DNA from: Bacteroidales bacterium UBA2295
Lineage (GTDB): Bacteria; Bacteroidota; Bacteroidia; Bacteroidales; Tenuifilaceae
Reading direction: 5' to 3'
Length of the DNA stretch: 49,518 nt
Assembly (NCBI GenBank): GCA_002345825.1
Contig: DDWD01000064.1
Location: forward strand, 1 to 49,518
A program made the position numbers and the translations under genes. Positions 34,237-43,715 of the stretch are shown one piece after another (position 1 is the first letter of the stretch; each line of letters begins with the position of its first letter). The notes beneath the pieces were generated by a model. It was given only the letters and a program-made list of their open reading frames with translations, had not been told where the DNA came from and searched no databases.

Positions 34237-35775
34237 TTACCCCTGATGCTCCTCGCGCAGCAAATCGTTCACCGTTTTTACGGGGTTAAAGGTGATTAGC
34301 GGAACCTCCACAAAAATGGTTATCCAGTCGCTCATGGCGCCATTCCAAAGACCAGGAAGTTCTTGCGCTTTTAGCGGTCTGCCATCCTTGCTTTTTAGGG
34401 AGATAAAACCCGTATTGGGGTCGCGAAACTTGAGCAGATCAAACTTTTCCCCATCCACATCAACTATTCCGCAAACTAGGTCAACGGGGTTAAAGTGGGT
34501 TGATGATTCAAAAATGGCTTTTTTCTGTGGATCACTCATATCGATCTGCAACGATTCAACAACCTGTAGCGATATGGATCCATCGGGATTTGTAGCCCAG
34601 AATGGCCCACCACCGGGTTCGCCCTCGTTTTTCACCATTCCGCATACGCGGATAGGGCGGTTTAACTTTTGGGTAAGGTAGGAGTGAAGCGCTTCGGTAT
34701 CGGATAGGTTTAGCCCTGTGGGAGGAAGGATGCAAAGCTCATCGATGGTAAAATCGAGCACCTCATGCAGAAACTCTTCCGATGGGGCCTCCTGCTCCTG
34801 TAGCTGGCTTAGGTAATCGAAAACAAGGCTTTGGTAGCTTACCAGCAATCCAGCCAAAGCCTTCTTGTAAAGCACGGTTTGGGGTTTAAGCCTATCGGGG
34901 ACAACATTATCGATATTCTTAATGAAAACTAGCTCCGCTTCCAGCTCGTTCAAATTCTCAATTAGCGCTCCGTGGCCACCCGGACGGAAAACCAGTTTTC
35001 CCTCGGCATTGCGAAATGGGCTGTTATCCTCTTCCACAGCAAGGGTATCGGTCGCTCTTTTCTGCTCCGAGTATTCTATACCGATTTTTACGCCATGAAC
35101 CTCCTCATAGCGGGGCATAACCTCATTTGCTAACTTCTTAAAACCATCCCTATGCTCAGGCGATACGGTAAGGTGAATCTGAACATCACCATTGGGCATT
35201 CGTGTGTACTGAGCACCCTCCACAATATGCTCCTCAAAAGCAGTTCGGGCACCATTGGGGTAGGTGTGAAATTTTATTAGCCCTTTGGGCAGATTGCCAT
35301 AGTTCAACGCGTATGGTTGCAACAAAGCCTTTACTACGGTGGTGTAATCTTTTTGCTCAACAAGAGCATCAATGCTGTACCGGTTTTTCTCCAGCTCAGC
35401 CTTTAAATCGCCATAAAATGCAAATTTTTTGATTTTATCGAAGAAGTTCCACATGGAGTTAAACCCCTTATCCTCAAAGCAAACATCCTGTCTTTCTGGG
35501 TATTCGTCAATAAACTCGTAAAGATGCTTAAACATCCTTGTGGCTGCTCCCGATGCGGGGACAAATTTGGTGAGGGAACCCTCGTAGCTCTTGAACAGAT
35601 CCACCAGATCATCCACCTCGCTGCATTCCAGACGAATAATACCATCGCCCACCACGGCAGGCTTAATGATATCTAGGTATGGAAATCCCTTTGCAAAGTT
35701 GCTAAGCTGCTGCTCAACCGCCTCTTTTGATATTCCAATTTCATATAGCTGCTCAATGTCCTTTGTCGATAGCAT
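34237..35775 (-). CDS. DUF4301 family protein
   Basis: A 512-residue cytoplasmic protein with no signal peptide. It matches my memory of DUF4301, a conserved Bacteroidota protein: FVPASGAATRMFKHLYEF (~72-89), a glycine-rich loop that looks nucleotide-binding, then SPFRNAEGKLVFRPGGHGALIENLN (~252-276) and CGMVKNEGEPGGGPFWATNPDG (~379-400). The GGHGALIEN and GEPGGGPFW motifs resemble sugar-nucleotide transferase active sites, but the reaction is unknown. The length fits the family. It is divergent from rimO with 113 bp between. Confidence 0.88.
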   Translation of the reverse strand: MLSTKDIEQLYEIGISKEAVEQQLSNFAKGFPYLDIIKPAVVGDGIIRLECSEVDDLVDLFKSYEGSLTKFVPASGAATRMFKHLYEFIDEYPERQDVCFEDKGFNSMWNFFDKIKKFAFYGDLKAELEKNRYSIDALVEQKDYTTVVKALLQPYALNYGNLPKGLIKFHTYPNGARTAFEEHIVEGAQYTRMPNGDVQIHLTVSPEHRDGFKKLANEVMPRYEEVHGVKIGIEYSEQKRATDTLAVEEDNSPFRNAEGKLVFRPGGHGALIENLNELEAELVFIKNIDNVVPDRLKPQTVLYKKALAGLLVSYQSLVFDYLSQLQEQEAPSEEFLHEVLDFTIDELCILPPTGLNLSDTEALHSYLTQKLNRPIRVCGMVKNEGEPGGGPFWATNPDGSISLQVVESLQIDMSDPQKKAIFESSTHFNPVDLVCGIVDVDGEKFDLLKFRDPNTGFISLKSKDGRPLKAQELPGLWNGAMSDWITIFVEVPLITFNPVKTVNDLLREEHQG

Positions 35776-35841
35776 AGCTGATTCTTTTTTTTGATTTATG
35801 ACGATTTTCGTGGGTAAATATCGTTATTTTTTAACTATTCT

Positions 35842-35849
35842 TACCTTTG
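35842..35849 (+). promoter_or_regulatory. Bacteroidota -7 box for rimO
   Basis: TACCTTTG, a full match to TAnnTTTG, 39 bp before the ATG at 35889. The -33 region is weak. Confidence 0.5.
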
Positions 35850-35888
35850 CAGCCTGTTTTTCGCAGCATAATTAGCAAATAAGCATAT

Positions 35889-37190
35889 ATGAGTACTAGA
35901 AAGATAAATGTGGTTACCCTGGGCTGTTCCAAAAATGTGGTGGACTCGGAGTACCTGATGAAGCAGCTCGAGGTTGGCGACTGGGAGGTGATTTTCGATT
36001 CCAACGATACTTCGGCAAGGATTGTGGTTATTAATACCTGCGGATTTATTGCCGATGCCAAGGAGGAGTCCATCGATACCATACTATCGTTTGTCGAGGC
36101 TAAAAAGAGAGGTCAAATCGATAAGGTGTTTGTTATGGGGTGCCTCTCGCAGCGCTACAGGCAAGAGTTAACCGAGGAAATTCCTGAGGTTGATGGCTTT
36201 TTTGGGGTTACCGATATGCCAGAAATCTTAAGAAGTTTGAATACCAGCATTAGCGAAAAGCATATAAACCAAAGGCATATAACCACTCCAAGCCATTATG
36301 CATTTCTAAAGATATCCGAGGGATGTTCTTGGGGCTGCTCATACTGCGCCATTCCCCTTATTCGTGGTAAGCATATATCTAAACCCATCCCGGACCTGGT
36401 AGAGGAGGCTCAGTTCTTGGTGAACCAAGGCGTTAAGGAGTTAATCCTAATTGCTCAGGATTCAACGTTTTATGGAAAGGATATTTATGGCGAACGTAAG
36501 CTCCCCGAGCTTATAAATGAGCTGAGTAAGATAGATGGTTTAGAGTGGATTAGGATTCATTATGCATACCCAACGGGTTTCCCAATGGACCTGTTCACCG
36601 TGATGCGGAGCAATCCCAAGGTTTGCAAGTATATCGATATCCCATTTCAGCACGTTAGCACCAATGTGCTTAAGGCCATGCGGCGGGGTATAAATCGCGA
36701 GGAGACAATCAAATTTATTGAGACGTTACGTTGCGAAGTTCCAGAAGTAGCCATTAGAACCACATTGTTAGTAGGGCATCCGGGGGAGACTGATGGCGAT
36801 TTTACAGAACTCCTTGGTTTTGTTAAAGAGATGAAGTTCGATAGGTTGGGCGTTTTTGCATACTCCGAGGAGGAGGGAACTCACTCTGCAGCATTAGCCG
36901 ACGATGTTCCTGAAGCGGTGAAACAGAGTAGAGTTGAACAGATTATGGAGTTACAACAGCAAATATCATTAGATAACAATAAGTTGAGGCTAAATAAAAT
37001 ATTTAGGGTGATTGTCGATAGGGAAGAGGAGGAGTACTACATTGGCCGCACCGAATTCGACTCACCCGAGGTAGATCAGGAGGTTCTAATTTCTAAAAAT
37101 CAATCCATTGCATTAAAACCTGGCAATTTGGTTAGCTGCAAAATTGTGGATGTTGCCGATTACGATCTATACGGCGAATTAGTCTCTTAA
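35889..37190 (+). CDS. rimO: Ribosomal protein S12 methylthiotransferase RimO
   Basis: A 433-residue radical SAM methylthiotransferase that adds a methylthio group to an Asp of ribosomal protein S12. The N-terminal UPF0004 domain carries the three auxiliary-cluster cysteines (VTLGCSKNVVDSE, INTCGF, VMGCLSQRY). The radical SAM core has CSWGCSYC (CxxxCxxC, near residue 149), and a TRAM domain covers the last ~65 residues (NKIFRVIVDREEEEYYIGRTEFDSPEVD). The VTLGCSKN start and the LAKRR-less linker pattern fit RimO rather than MiaB. The length is usual. It is transcribed alone; a ~390-bp palindromic element follows it. Confidence 0.95.
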   Translation: MSTRKINVVTLGCSKNVVDSEYLMKQLEVGDWEVIFDSNDTSARIVVINTCGFIADAKEESIDTILSFVEAKKRGQIDKVFVMGCLSQRYRQELTEEIPEVDGFFGVTDMPEILRSLNTSISEKHINQRHITTPSHYAFLKISEGCSWGCSYCAIPLIRGKHISKPIPDLVEEAQFLVNQGVKELILIAQDSTFYGKDIYGERKLPELINELSKIDGLEWIRIHYAYPTGFPMDLFTVMRSNPKVCKYIDIPFQHVSTNVLKAMRRGINREETIKFIETLRCEVPEVAIRTTLLVGHPGETDGDFTELLGFVKEMKFDRLGVFAYSEEEGTHSAALADDVPEAVKQSRVEQIMELQQQISLDNNKLRLNKIFRVIVDREEEEYYIGRTEFDSPEVDQEVLISKNQSIALKPGNLVSCKIVDVADYDLYGELVS

Positions 37191-37210
37191 TGCATCCTAT
37201 ATAAAACACT

Positions 37211-37600
37211 AAAGAGGATGTTTCACAAGTCTAAAAATCATTTTTATTCTCTTTGTGTTTTTTGTGATTTCTTTGTGAGTCTTAGAAGCTGTTTAAATTT
37301 TGAAATCTCAATTAACAGCCGCCCTCGTTAGAGGGCAAATAGCGATTGAAAACTACTAAAAATTGAACTAAGCACCCCAGAGAGGGTGCAATAAAAAAAA
37401 ATATCAATTGCGCACTCTACGAGGCGCTAAGATTTCAAGAAAGTATTTTTTCCATCGCTATTTGCCACCTACGGGGGCTTTATAAAAAATTATATTTTAA
37501 ACTTAAACAGTTTTTTAGTGTAAAAGTATTTTAAATATTACACAAAGTTTCACAGAGGTTTTCACAAAGTCCCACAAAGGACCTATGAGACACCCTCTTT
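37211..37600. repeat. ~390-bp imperfect palindrome between rimO and tpx
   Basis: Matching inverted blocks share one centre near 37400: aaagagg (37211) with cctcttt (ends 37600), ctgtttaa at 37289-37296 with ttaaacag at 37503-37510, and ggcaaatagcgat at 37334-37346 with atcgctatttgcc at 37454-37466, plus looser ctttgtg/cacaaag repeats. A small hairpin (gcaccc ... gggtgc) lies near the centre. No coding frame is evident in the 485-bp gap. Confidence 0.75.
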
Positions 37601-37633
37601 CGCGTTCAACTAATCAATCCTTTATTAGCAAGC

Positions 37634-37662
37634 TGGATCAATGCGCATTGGTCCATTTTTTT
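37634..37662 (+). terminator. Hairpin with T-tract, plus strand
   Basis: A 9-bp stem (tggatcaat with attggtcca, one G-T pair, loop gcgc) followed by seven T. Orientation fits a plus-strand transcript, possibly rimO with its long 3' region; it is ~440 bp after the rimO stop and just 14 bp from the convergent tpx stop. Confidence 0.5.
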
Positions 37663-37675
37663 GGCTTACTAAAAT

Positions 37676-38182
37676 TTAAACCAGTTCCTTAAGCTTGCCA
37701 ATGGCAGCATCGTAGTTGGGCTCGTTCCCAATCTCAGGAACTATTTCAATGTACTGAATCACATCGTTGGCATCAATAATCACTACACCACGAGCCAAAA
37801 GCCTTAGCTCGCTGATATGAAAACCGTAATTCTTGCCAAAATCCATCTCACGATGATCGGACAGGGGAACCAGATTGTCAATCCCTTCGGCTCCGCAGAA
37901 ACGCTTTAGTGCAAAGGGTAAATCGGCCGAAATGGCCAGAAATGCCACCTTATCGCCAAACTGGGCTGCCTCCTGGTTGAATTTACGGGTTTGCATTGAG
38001 CAAACGCCAGTATCAATGGATGGAAATATGGATAGCAACTTGACCTTGCCCTTGTAATCATTTAGACTTGCAGGCTTAAGCCCATCGTTAGTAAGGGTAA
38101 AACCTGGTGCCTTTTCGCCAACCTTAATCTCGTTTCCAATTAGGGTAACTGGATTTCCTCCAAAGGTTATTTTTTTACTCAT
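37676..38182 (-). CDS. tpx: Thiol peroxidase (atypical 2-Cys peroxiredoxin)
   Basis: A 168-residue peroxiredoxin of the Tpx subfamily, which reduces hydrogen and organic peroxides with thioredoxin. The active site FPSIDTGVCSMQTRKF has the peroxidatic Cys61, and RFCGAEG holds the resolving Cys96; both Tpx cysteines are present. The start MSKKITFGGNPVTLIGN is the family's usual N terminus, without a signal, so it is cytoplasmic. The end IVPEIGNEPNYDAAIGKLKEL is also typical. It is monocistronic, with the clpC terminator 80 bp upstream. Confidence 0.95.
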   Translation of the reverse strand: MSKKITFGGNPVTLIGNEIKVGEKAPGFTLTNDGLKPASLNDYKGKVKLLSIFPSIDTGVCSMQTRKFNQEAAQFGDKVAFLAISADLPFALKRFCGAEGIDNLVPLSDHREMDFGKNYGFHISELRLLARGVVIIDANDVIQYIEIVPEIGNEPNYDAAIGKLKELV

Positions 38183-38261
38183 GACTGTTTATCGTTTTAA
38201 GTGTGTTTTTTGTTTTGTATAGAACAAACGCTATAGTCGCCCGGTTTGTTCAGCAATCTAC

Positions 38262-38287
38262 AAAAAAACGCCCTCTTAAGGGCGTTT
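38262..38287 (-). terminator. Rho-independent terminator of clpC
   Basis: A 9-bp perfect stem (38266-38274 with 38279-38287, aaacgccct / agggcgttt), 4-nt loop. Read on the minus strand it ends in a T-run (the A-run at 38262-38268), 11 bp after the clpC stop. Confidence 0.88.
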
Positions 38288-38297
38288 AAATGCTATT

Positions 38298-40841
38298 CTA
38301 TTTGCTAGTCGATTCTGAATCAGGTTTTACCTCCTTCGGATTCTCCTTTTTCTTTATTTTGATCACAATCTCATCGTCCTTCTTATTGTAATCAACGCAA
38401 ATAGTATCGCCAACCTGAATCTCGCTTTTAATAATTACCTCGGCCATTTCGTCTTCAAGGTATTTTTGTATTGCGCGTTTCAACGGTCGGGCACCATATT
38501 GAACATCATAACCCTTCTCGGCCACAAAGTCTTTCGCTTTGTCAGTTAGCTCAATAATGTAACCCAAGTTGTGAATCCTCTCAAACAGGCCTTTGAGCTC
38601 AATGTCGATAATTTTATGGATATGGTCGCGGGTAAGCGAGTTAAACATAATCACATCATCAATCCTGTTAAGGAATTCGGGAGCAAACGCTTTCTTCAGT
38701 GCCTTCTGAATTATGCTTTTCGCATAATCATTATTTGACGATTCGCTGGTATTGGTTTTGAAGCCAACACCCTGACCAAAATCTTTAAGCTCGCGGGTAC
38801 CAATATTTGAGGTCATAATGATGATGGTATTCTTAAAGTCCACCCTGCGTCCCAAGCTATCGGTTAGCTGACCCTCATCCAGTACCTGGAGTAAAATATG
38901 GAATACGTCGGGGTGAGCCTTTTCAATCTCATCGAGTAGCACAACGGAGTAAGGTTTGCGCCTAACCTTTTCGGTTAGCTGTCCACCTTCCTCATAACCC
39001 ACATAGCCAGGAGGTGCTCCAATTAGGCGCGATACGGAGAACTTCTCCATATACTCACTCATATCTATGCGTATAAGGTTGTCGGTAGTATCGAAAAGAT
39101 ATTTTGCAAGTACTTTGGCCAGCTGGGTTTTACCAACACCCGTTGGGCCAAGGAATACAAATGTTCCAATGGGTTTATTGGGATCCTTAAGCCCTGCTCG
39201 GTTGCGCTGGATCGATTTCACAATCTTACCAATGGCCTCATCTTGTCCAATAACCGAGTCCTTTAGCTCTTCACCCATCTTCAGCAATCGGGTGCCCTCC
39301 GCTTGGGCAATGCGCTGAACCGGAACACCGGTCATCATGGCAACAACCTCGGCCACTTTTTCGTCATCTACAATCTCACGATGTTTAATCAGCTCGCGTT
39401 CCCAGCGCTGCTGTTCACGCTCAAGCTGCTCTAGGAACTGTTTCTCCCGATCTCTAAAGCTAGCGGCCGATTCAAAATCTTGATTCTTAACAGCCTTAAG
39501 TTTCTCGGCCTTAGCCTCTTCAATTTGCTTTTCTAAAGCAATTATTTTCTCGGGCACTTTTATGTTTGATATGTGTACCCTTGAACCCGACTCATCCAAA
39601 GCATCAATGGCCTTATCGGGCAGATGCCTATCGGAGATGTAGCGCATGGTAAGCTTTACGCAGGCATCAATTGCCTCGGGGGTATAGAAAACGTTGTGGT
39701 GATCCTCGTAACGTTCTTTTATCTTATTAAGAATTTCAATAGTCTCGTCGGGGGAGGTTGGCTCAACCATCACTTTTTGGAAACGACGCTCAAGCGCACC
39801 ATCCTTTTCAATATGTTCACGGTACTCATCAAGGGTAGTAGCCCCAATGCATTGTAATTCCCCCCGTGCTAGGGCGGGTTTTAGCATATTAGCTGCATCC
39901 AGCGAACCGGTTGCCCCACCTGCACCAACTATTGTGTGTATCTCATCAATAAACAAGATAACATCATTGGTTTTCGAGAGCTCATTAAGTATGGCTTTCA
40001 TCCTTTCCTCAAATTGCCCACGATATTTTGTGCCTGCCACAATGGATGCCAAATCGAGTGTAACTACTCGCTTATTAAAAAGAATTCGAGAAACTTTACG
40101 CTTGGCAATTCGCATGGCCAACCCTTCGGCAATGGCAGATTTTCCCACACCGGGCTCACCAATAAGGATTGGGTTGTTTTTTTTGCGACGGCTCAAGATT
40201 TGAGCTATGCGCTCAATTTCTTTCTCGCGACCCACAATTGGGTCGAGCCTATTCTCCTCGGCAGCTTTGGTTAAATCGATTCCAAAGTTATCAAGCACTG
40301 GAGTATCGCTGGCCGGTTTACCAGGAGTTGGTTGTGGGGGACGCTGCCCGCTGCCAAACGATCGCTCATCATCCTCGTCGGAGAATTCCGCTTTAGCTTC
40401 AATTATTTCCGGTTTCATTTCCGCTTTAACTGTAAAGTAATCAATATTTTTTTCTTCTAACATCTGAGTTACAAGGCTATTCTCGTCTTTTAGAATAGCT
40501 AACAGAAGGTGAGCTGTGTTAATGGTTTCGGTTTTTAGCTCGCGAGCAACCAGAGTAACTAGCTTAAGAACCCTTTCGGCCGATTTGAATAGTGGAAGGC
40601 TATCGGGATCGAGCAGCGGAGAGGGTTGTTCGGTTCCTTTGATCTTGCTCTCAATTTGCTCCTTAGCTTCGGAAAGGTTAATTCCCATTTCTAGTAATAT
40701 ATTAACCGCCATACCTTCTCCATCGCGAAGGATTCCCAGAAAAAGATGCTCTGTGCTGATGCTGGAATTGCCTAACCTTACTGCCTCTTCACGGCTATAG
40801 CTTAACACCTCTTTAATTTTATTCGAAAATTTGTAGTCCAT
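38298..40841 (-). CDS. clpC: ClpC-type AAA+ chaperone, ATP-binding subunit of Clp protease
   Basis: An 847-residue Hsp100 unfoldase that feeds substrates to ClpP. Order of domains: Clp_N double repeat (~1-145, SYSREEAVRLGNSSISTEHLFLGIL), AAA1 with Walker A GEPGVGKS (~228) and Walker B LFIDEIHTIVGAG, a middle region with a UVR motif (QDFESAASFRDREKQFLEQL, ~440), AAA2 with GPTGVGKT (~565) and VVLLDEIEKAHPDV, and the C-terminal ClpB-D2-small domain (YGARPLKRAIQKYLEDEMAE). The UVR motif and short middle domain place it in ClpC rather than ClpB. The tail is strongly charged (KKKENPKEVKPDSESTSK). It is divergent from gyrA, with 321 bp between that hold promoters but no gene. Confidence 0.95.
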   Translation of the reverse strand: MDYKFSNKIKEVLSYSREEAVRLGNSSISTEHLFLGILRDGEGMAVNILLEMGINLSEAKEQIESKIKGTEQPSPLLDPDSLPLFKSAERVLKLVTLVARELKTETINTAHLLLAILKDENSLVTQMLEEKNIDYFTVKAEMKPEIIEAKAEFSDEDDERSFGSGQRPPQPTPGKPASDTPVLDNFGIDLTKAAEENRLDPIVGREKEIERIAQILSRRKKNNPILIGEPGVGKSAIAEGLAMRIAKRKVSRILFNKRVVTLDLASIVAGTKYRGQFEERMKAILNELSKTNDVILFIDEIHTIVGAGGATGSLDAANMLKPALARGELQCIGATTLDEYREHIEKDGALERRFQKVMVEPTSPDETIEILNKIKERYEDHHNVFYTPEAIDACVKLTMRYISDRHLPDKAIDALDESGSRVHISNIKVPEKIIALEKQIEEAKAEKLKAVKNQDFESAASFRDREKQFLEQLEREQQRWERELIKHREIVDDEKVAEVVAMMTGVPVQRIAQAEGTRLLKMGEELKDSVIGQDEAIGKIVKSIQRNRAGLKDPNKPIGTFVFLGPTGVGKTQLAKVLAKYLFDTTDNLIRIDMSEYMEKFSVSRLIGAPPGYVGYEEGGQLTEKVRRKPYSVVLLDEIEKAHPDVFHILLQVLDEGQLTDSLGRRVDFKNTIIIMTSNIGTRELKDFGQGVGFKTNTSESSNNDYAKSIIQKALKKAFAPEFLNRIDDVIMFNSLTRDHIHKIIDIELKGLFERIHNLGYIIELTDKAKDFVAEKGYDVQYGARPLKRAIQKYLEDEMAEVIIKSEIQVGDTICVDYNKKDDEIVIKIKKKENPKEVKPDSESTSK

Positions 40842-41162
40842 TTATCGGGTATGAATTTTTTACGTTACTAAAGTAATACAGTATAACAGATTTACCAACT
40901 CCTTGTTGTCAATTTGAGCTAACAAATTAAAATATTTTTTGGGTATAAATATTTAGCCATATCCCATAATTACTATAATATGCTGTTTCCCAGTTGTGTT
41001 AATGCCCCGACTACGAAGCTCTTAAGGGCTCTTTTGATCAATTGAAAATATGTTGATAAATAGTGTGTTCGGATGCCTAAAAAATTAGATAAAAAGGGTA
41101 AATTAGCGGGTTTAAAATTTGAAGTGAATTATAATGTTTTTAATACTGTAACACTTATATAA

Positions 41163-43661
41163 ATGACTGGAGAAGACAAAATTAAAGTGGTTAACATTGA
41201 GGAGGAAATGAAAACAGCCTACATCGATTATTCAATGTCGGTTATTGTTTCAAGAGCCCTTCCAGATGTTAGAGATGGATTAAAACCAGTTCACCGCCGC
41301 GTGCTATTCGGAATGTCGGGCTTGGGGTTAACGCCAAACAAGTCGTATAAGAAATCTGCCCGTATTGTGGGTGAAGTTTTGGGTAAGTACCATCCGCACG
41401 GCGACTCATCGGTTTACGATGCGATGGTAAGGATGGCTCAGATTTGGTCGTTACGATACCCATTGGTAGAAGGACAGGGTAACTTTGGTTCTATTGACGG
41501 AGATAGCCCTGCTGCTATGCGTTACACCGAAGCCCGTTTAATGAAGATTTCTGAGGATGTGCTGGCGGATCTTGATAAGAACACAGTAGATTTCAGGCTT
41601 AACTTCGACGATTCCCTAGAGGAGCCTACCGTTATGCCTACACGCATTCCGTTGCTACTGGTTAATGGAACTTCGGGTATTGCAGTGGGTATGGCCACCA
41701 ATATGCCTCCGCACAACCTTTCCGAGGTTGTTGATGCCACTTGTGCTTATATTGATGATAAGGATATTGACATTGAGGATCTTATAAAGTATTTACATGG
41801 TCCCGATTTCCCTACAGGAGCAATCATTTATGGCATTCAGGGCATTAAGGATGCCTACCGTACAGGAAAGGGGAGGGTCGTAATTCGGTCGGCTACTGAA
41901 ATTGAGCAAACCGAATCGGGGCGCGCCAAGATTATTGTTACTGAAACTCCCTACATGGTGAATAAGGCGGATATGATTAAGAAAATTGCCGACCTTATCA
42001 ACGAAAAGAAAATTGAAGGCATTAGCTACATCAACGATGAGTCTGACAGGAATGGAACAAGGGTAGTTATCATCCTAAAGAGGGAAGCAGTGGCCAACGT
42101 TGTGTTGAATAACTTGTTTAAGCAATCGCAACTACAATCCACATTTTCAATAAATAACATTGCACTTGTTGATGGTCGACCTAAGCTTCTTAATCTAAAA
42201 GATCTCATTAAACTATTCGTAAATCATCGCCATGATGTTATAATCCGTCGTACACAGTACGATCTCGATCAAGCTCAAAAACGCGCTCATATTCTAGAAG
42301 GATTGCTTATCGCAATTGACAATATTGATGAGGTGATTGCGATTATCAGAGCTGCTCAAACGCCCGACGAGGCGCGCGAGAAGCTTATGGAACGGTTTGG
42401 CCTTTCTGAGGTTCAATCACGTGCAATTATTGATATGCGCTTGAGAAGCCTTACCGGCCTGGAACGCGACAAGGTTAAGGAAGAGCATGCAGAGCTACTT
42501 AAAATGATTGACTACTACAATCAGGTTCTTCAGGATGAGATCTTGCAAATGAAGATTATAAAAGATGAACTTCTTGAGGTGAAGGCGAAGTATGGTGATG
42601 CCAGAAGAACCCTTATTGTTCCCGATGCCGAAGAGTTCAACCCAGAGGATTTTTACGCCGATGAGGACGTAGTTATTACCATATCTCATATGGGGTATAT
42701 TAAGCGTACCCCCTTAACAGAATATCGAATTCAGGCAAGAGGTGGTATAGGTACTAAGGGTGTTGCATCTCGCGATGAGGACTTCATTGAGCACCTATTC
42801 GTCGCTTCAATGCACAATACCATGCTATTCTTTACCGAGAATGGTAAGTGTTTCTGGCTAAAGGTATACGAAATACCAGAGGGATCAAAATCATCGAAGG
42901 GAAGAGCAATTCAAAATCTTATAAACATTGAGCCCGAAGACAACGTGAAGGCATATATCAATGTGAAGACCCTTAACGACCCCGAGTATGTGAGAAAAAA
43001 TTTCATCATATTGGGTACAAAGAAGGGCATTATTAAGAAAACTTCCCTCGAAGCCTATAGCCGTCCTCGTCAAAATGGAGTAATTGCTATTACGGTGAAA
43101 GATGGCGATCAGCTGCTGGAAGCATGCCTAACCGATGGCAATTGCCATATGATGCTAGCCGCACGAAATGGCAAGGCCATTAAGTTTCCCGAAAACCTTG
43201 TGCGCGCCATTGGCAGAACTGGAGGAGGAGTGAGGGGTATATCCATCAGTCCCGAGGACGAGGTTATTGGCATGGTTTGTGTAAATAATGATGAAAAGGT
43301 TGATATTCTGGTTGTTTCGGAAAAAGGATATGGCAAACGTTCTAACTTTGATGATTACCGCATAACCAATAGGGGAGGAAAGGGTGTTAAAACCATTAAC
43401 ATCACCGAGAAGACAGGCGATCTGATTGCCATAAAGGCCGTGTCAGACAACAATGACCTAATGATTATCAACAAAAGCGGCATAACCATTAGGCTGGCAG
43501 TATCCGATGTTAGATTAGCCGGAAGGGCAACACAAGGGGTTAAGCTAATAAACCTTAGGAATGGCGATACAATTGCAGCAGTTACCAAGGTTGATGCAGC
43601 TTCCGATGAAGATCAAGATATTCAAATTGCTGAGGATGTACAGGATAATTCAGATAAATAA
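41163..43661 (+). CDS. gyrA: DNA gyrase subunit A
   Basis: An 832-residue type IIA topoisomerase subunit that breaks and rejoins DNA during negative supercoiling. The N-terminal domain contains RALPDVRDGLKPVHRRVL, the catalytic Tyr121 in AMRYTEARL, and the quinolone region HPHGDSSVYDAMVRMAQ with Ser82 and Asp86 (equivalent to E. coli Ser83 and Asp87), both unmutated. A coiled-coil region (~430-490) and the six-bladed C-terminal pinwheel follow, with the GyrA box as NRGGKG near residue 740. An acidic tail (DEDQDIQIAEDVQDNSDK) ends it. The presence of a full GyrA box supports GyrA over ParC. The TPR gene lies 54 bp downstream. Confidence 0.95.
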   Translation: MTGEDKIKVVNIEEEMKTAYIDYSMSVIVSRALPDVRDGLKPVHRRVLFGMSGLGLTPNKSYKKSARIVGEVLGKYHPHGDSSVYDAMVRMAQIWSLRYPLVEGQGNFGSIDGDSPAAMRYTEARLMKISEDVLADLDKNTVDFRLNFDDSLEEPTVMPTRIPLLLVNGTSGIAVGMATNMPPHNLSEVVDATCAYIDDKDIDIEDLIKYLHGPDFPTGAIIYGIQGIKDAYRTGKGRVVIRSATEIEQTESGRAKIIVTETPYMVNKADMIKKIADLINEKKIEGISYINDESDRNGTRVVIILKREAVANVVLNNLFKQSQLQSTFSINNIALVDGRPKLLNLKDLIKLFVNHRHDVIIRRTQYDLDQAQKRAHILEGLLIAIDNIDEVIAIIRAAQTPDEAREKLMERFGLSEVQSRAIIDMRLRSLTGLERDKVKEEHAELLKMIDYYNQVLQDEILQMKIIKDELLEVKAKYGDARRTLIVPDAEEFNPEDFYADEDVVITISHMGYIKRTPLTEYRIQARGGIGTKGVASRDEDFIEHLFVASMHNTMLFFTENGKCFWLKVYEIPEGSKSSKGRAIQNLINIEPEDNVKAYINVKTLNDPEYVRKNFIILGTKKGIIKKTSLEAYSRPRQNGVIAITVKDGDQLLEACLTDGNCHMMLAARNGKAIKFPENLVRAIGRTGGGVRGISISPEDEVIGMVCVNNDEKVDILVVSEKGYGKRSNFDDYRITNRGGKGVKTINITEKTGDLIAIKAVSDNNDLMIINKSGITIRLAVSDVRLAGRATQGVKLINLRNGDTIAAVTKVDAASDEDQDIQIAEDVQDNSDK

Positions 43662-43715
43662 CACAACAAGAAGCAGTAGAATCAAATTAAAAGATTACTA
43701 ATTTATAAACCAAAA

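Noticed and set aside
41400..41420. Quinolone-resistance mutation in gyrA
   Set aside because: The two key positions keep Ser82 and Asp86, the susceptible-type residues.
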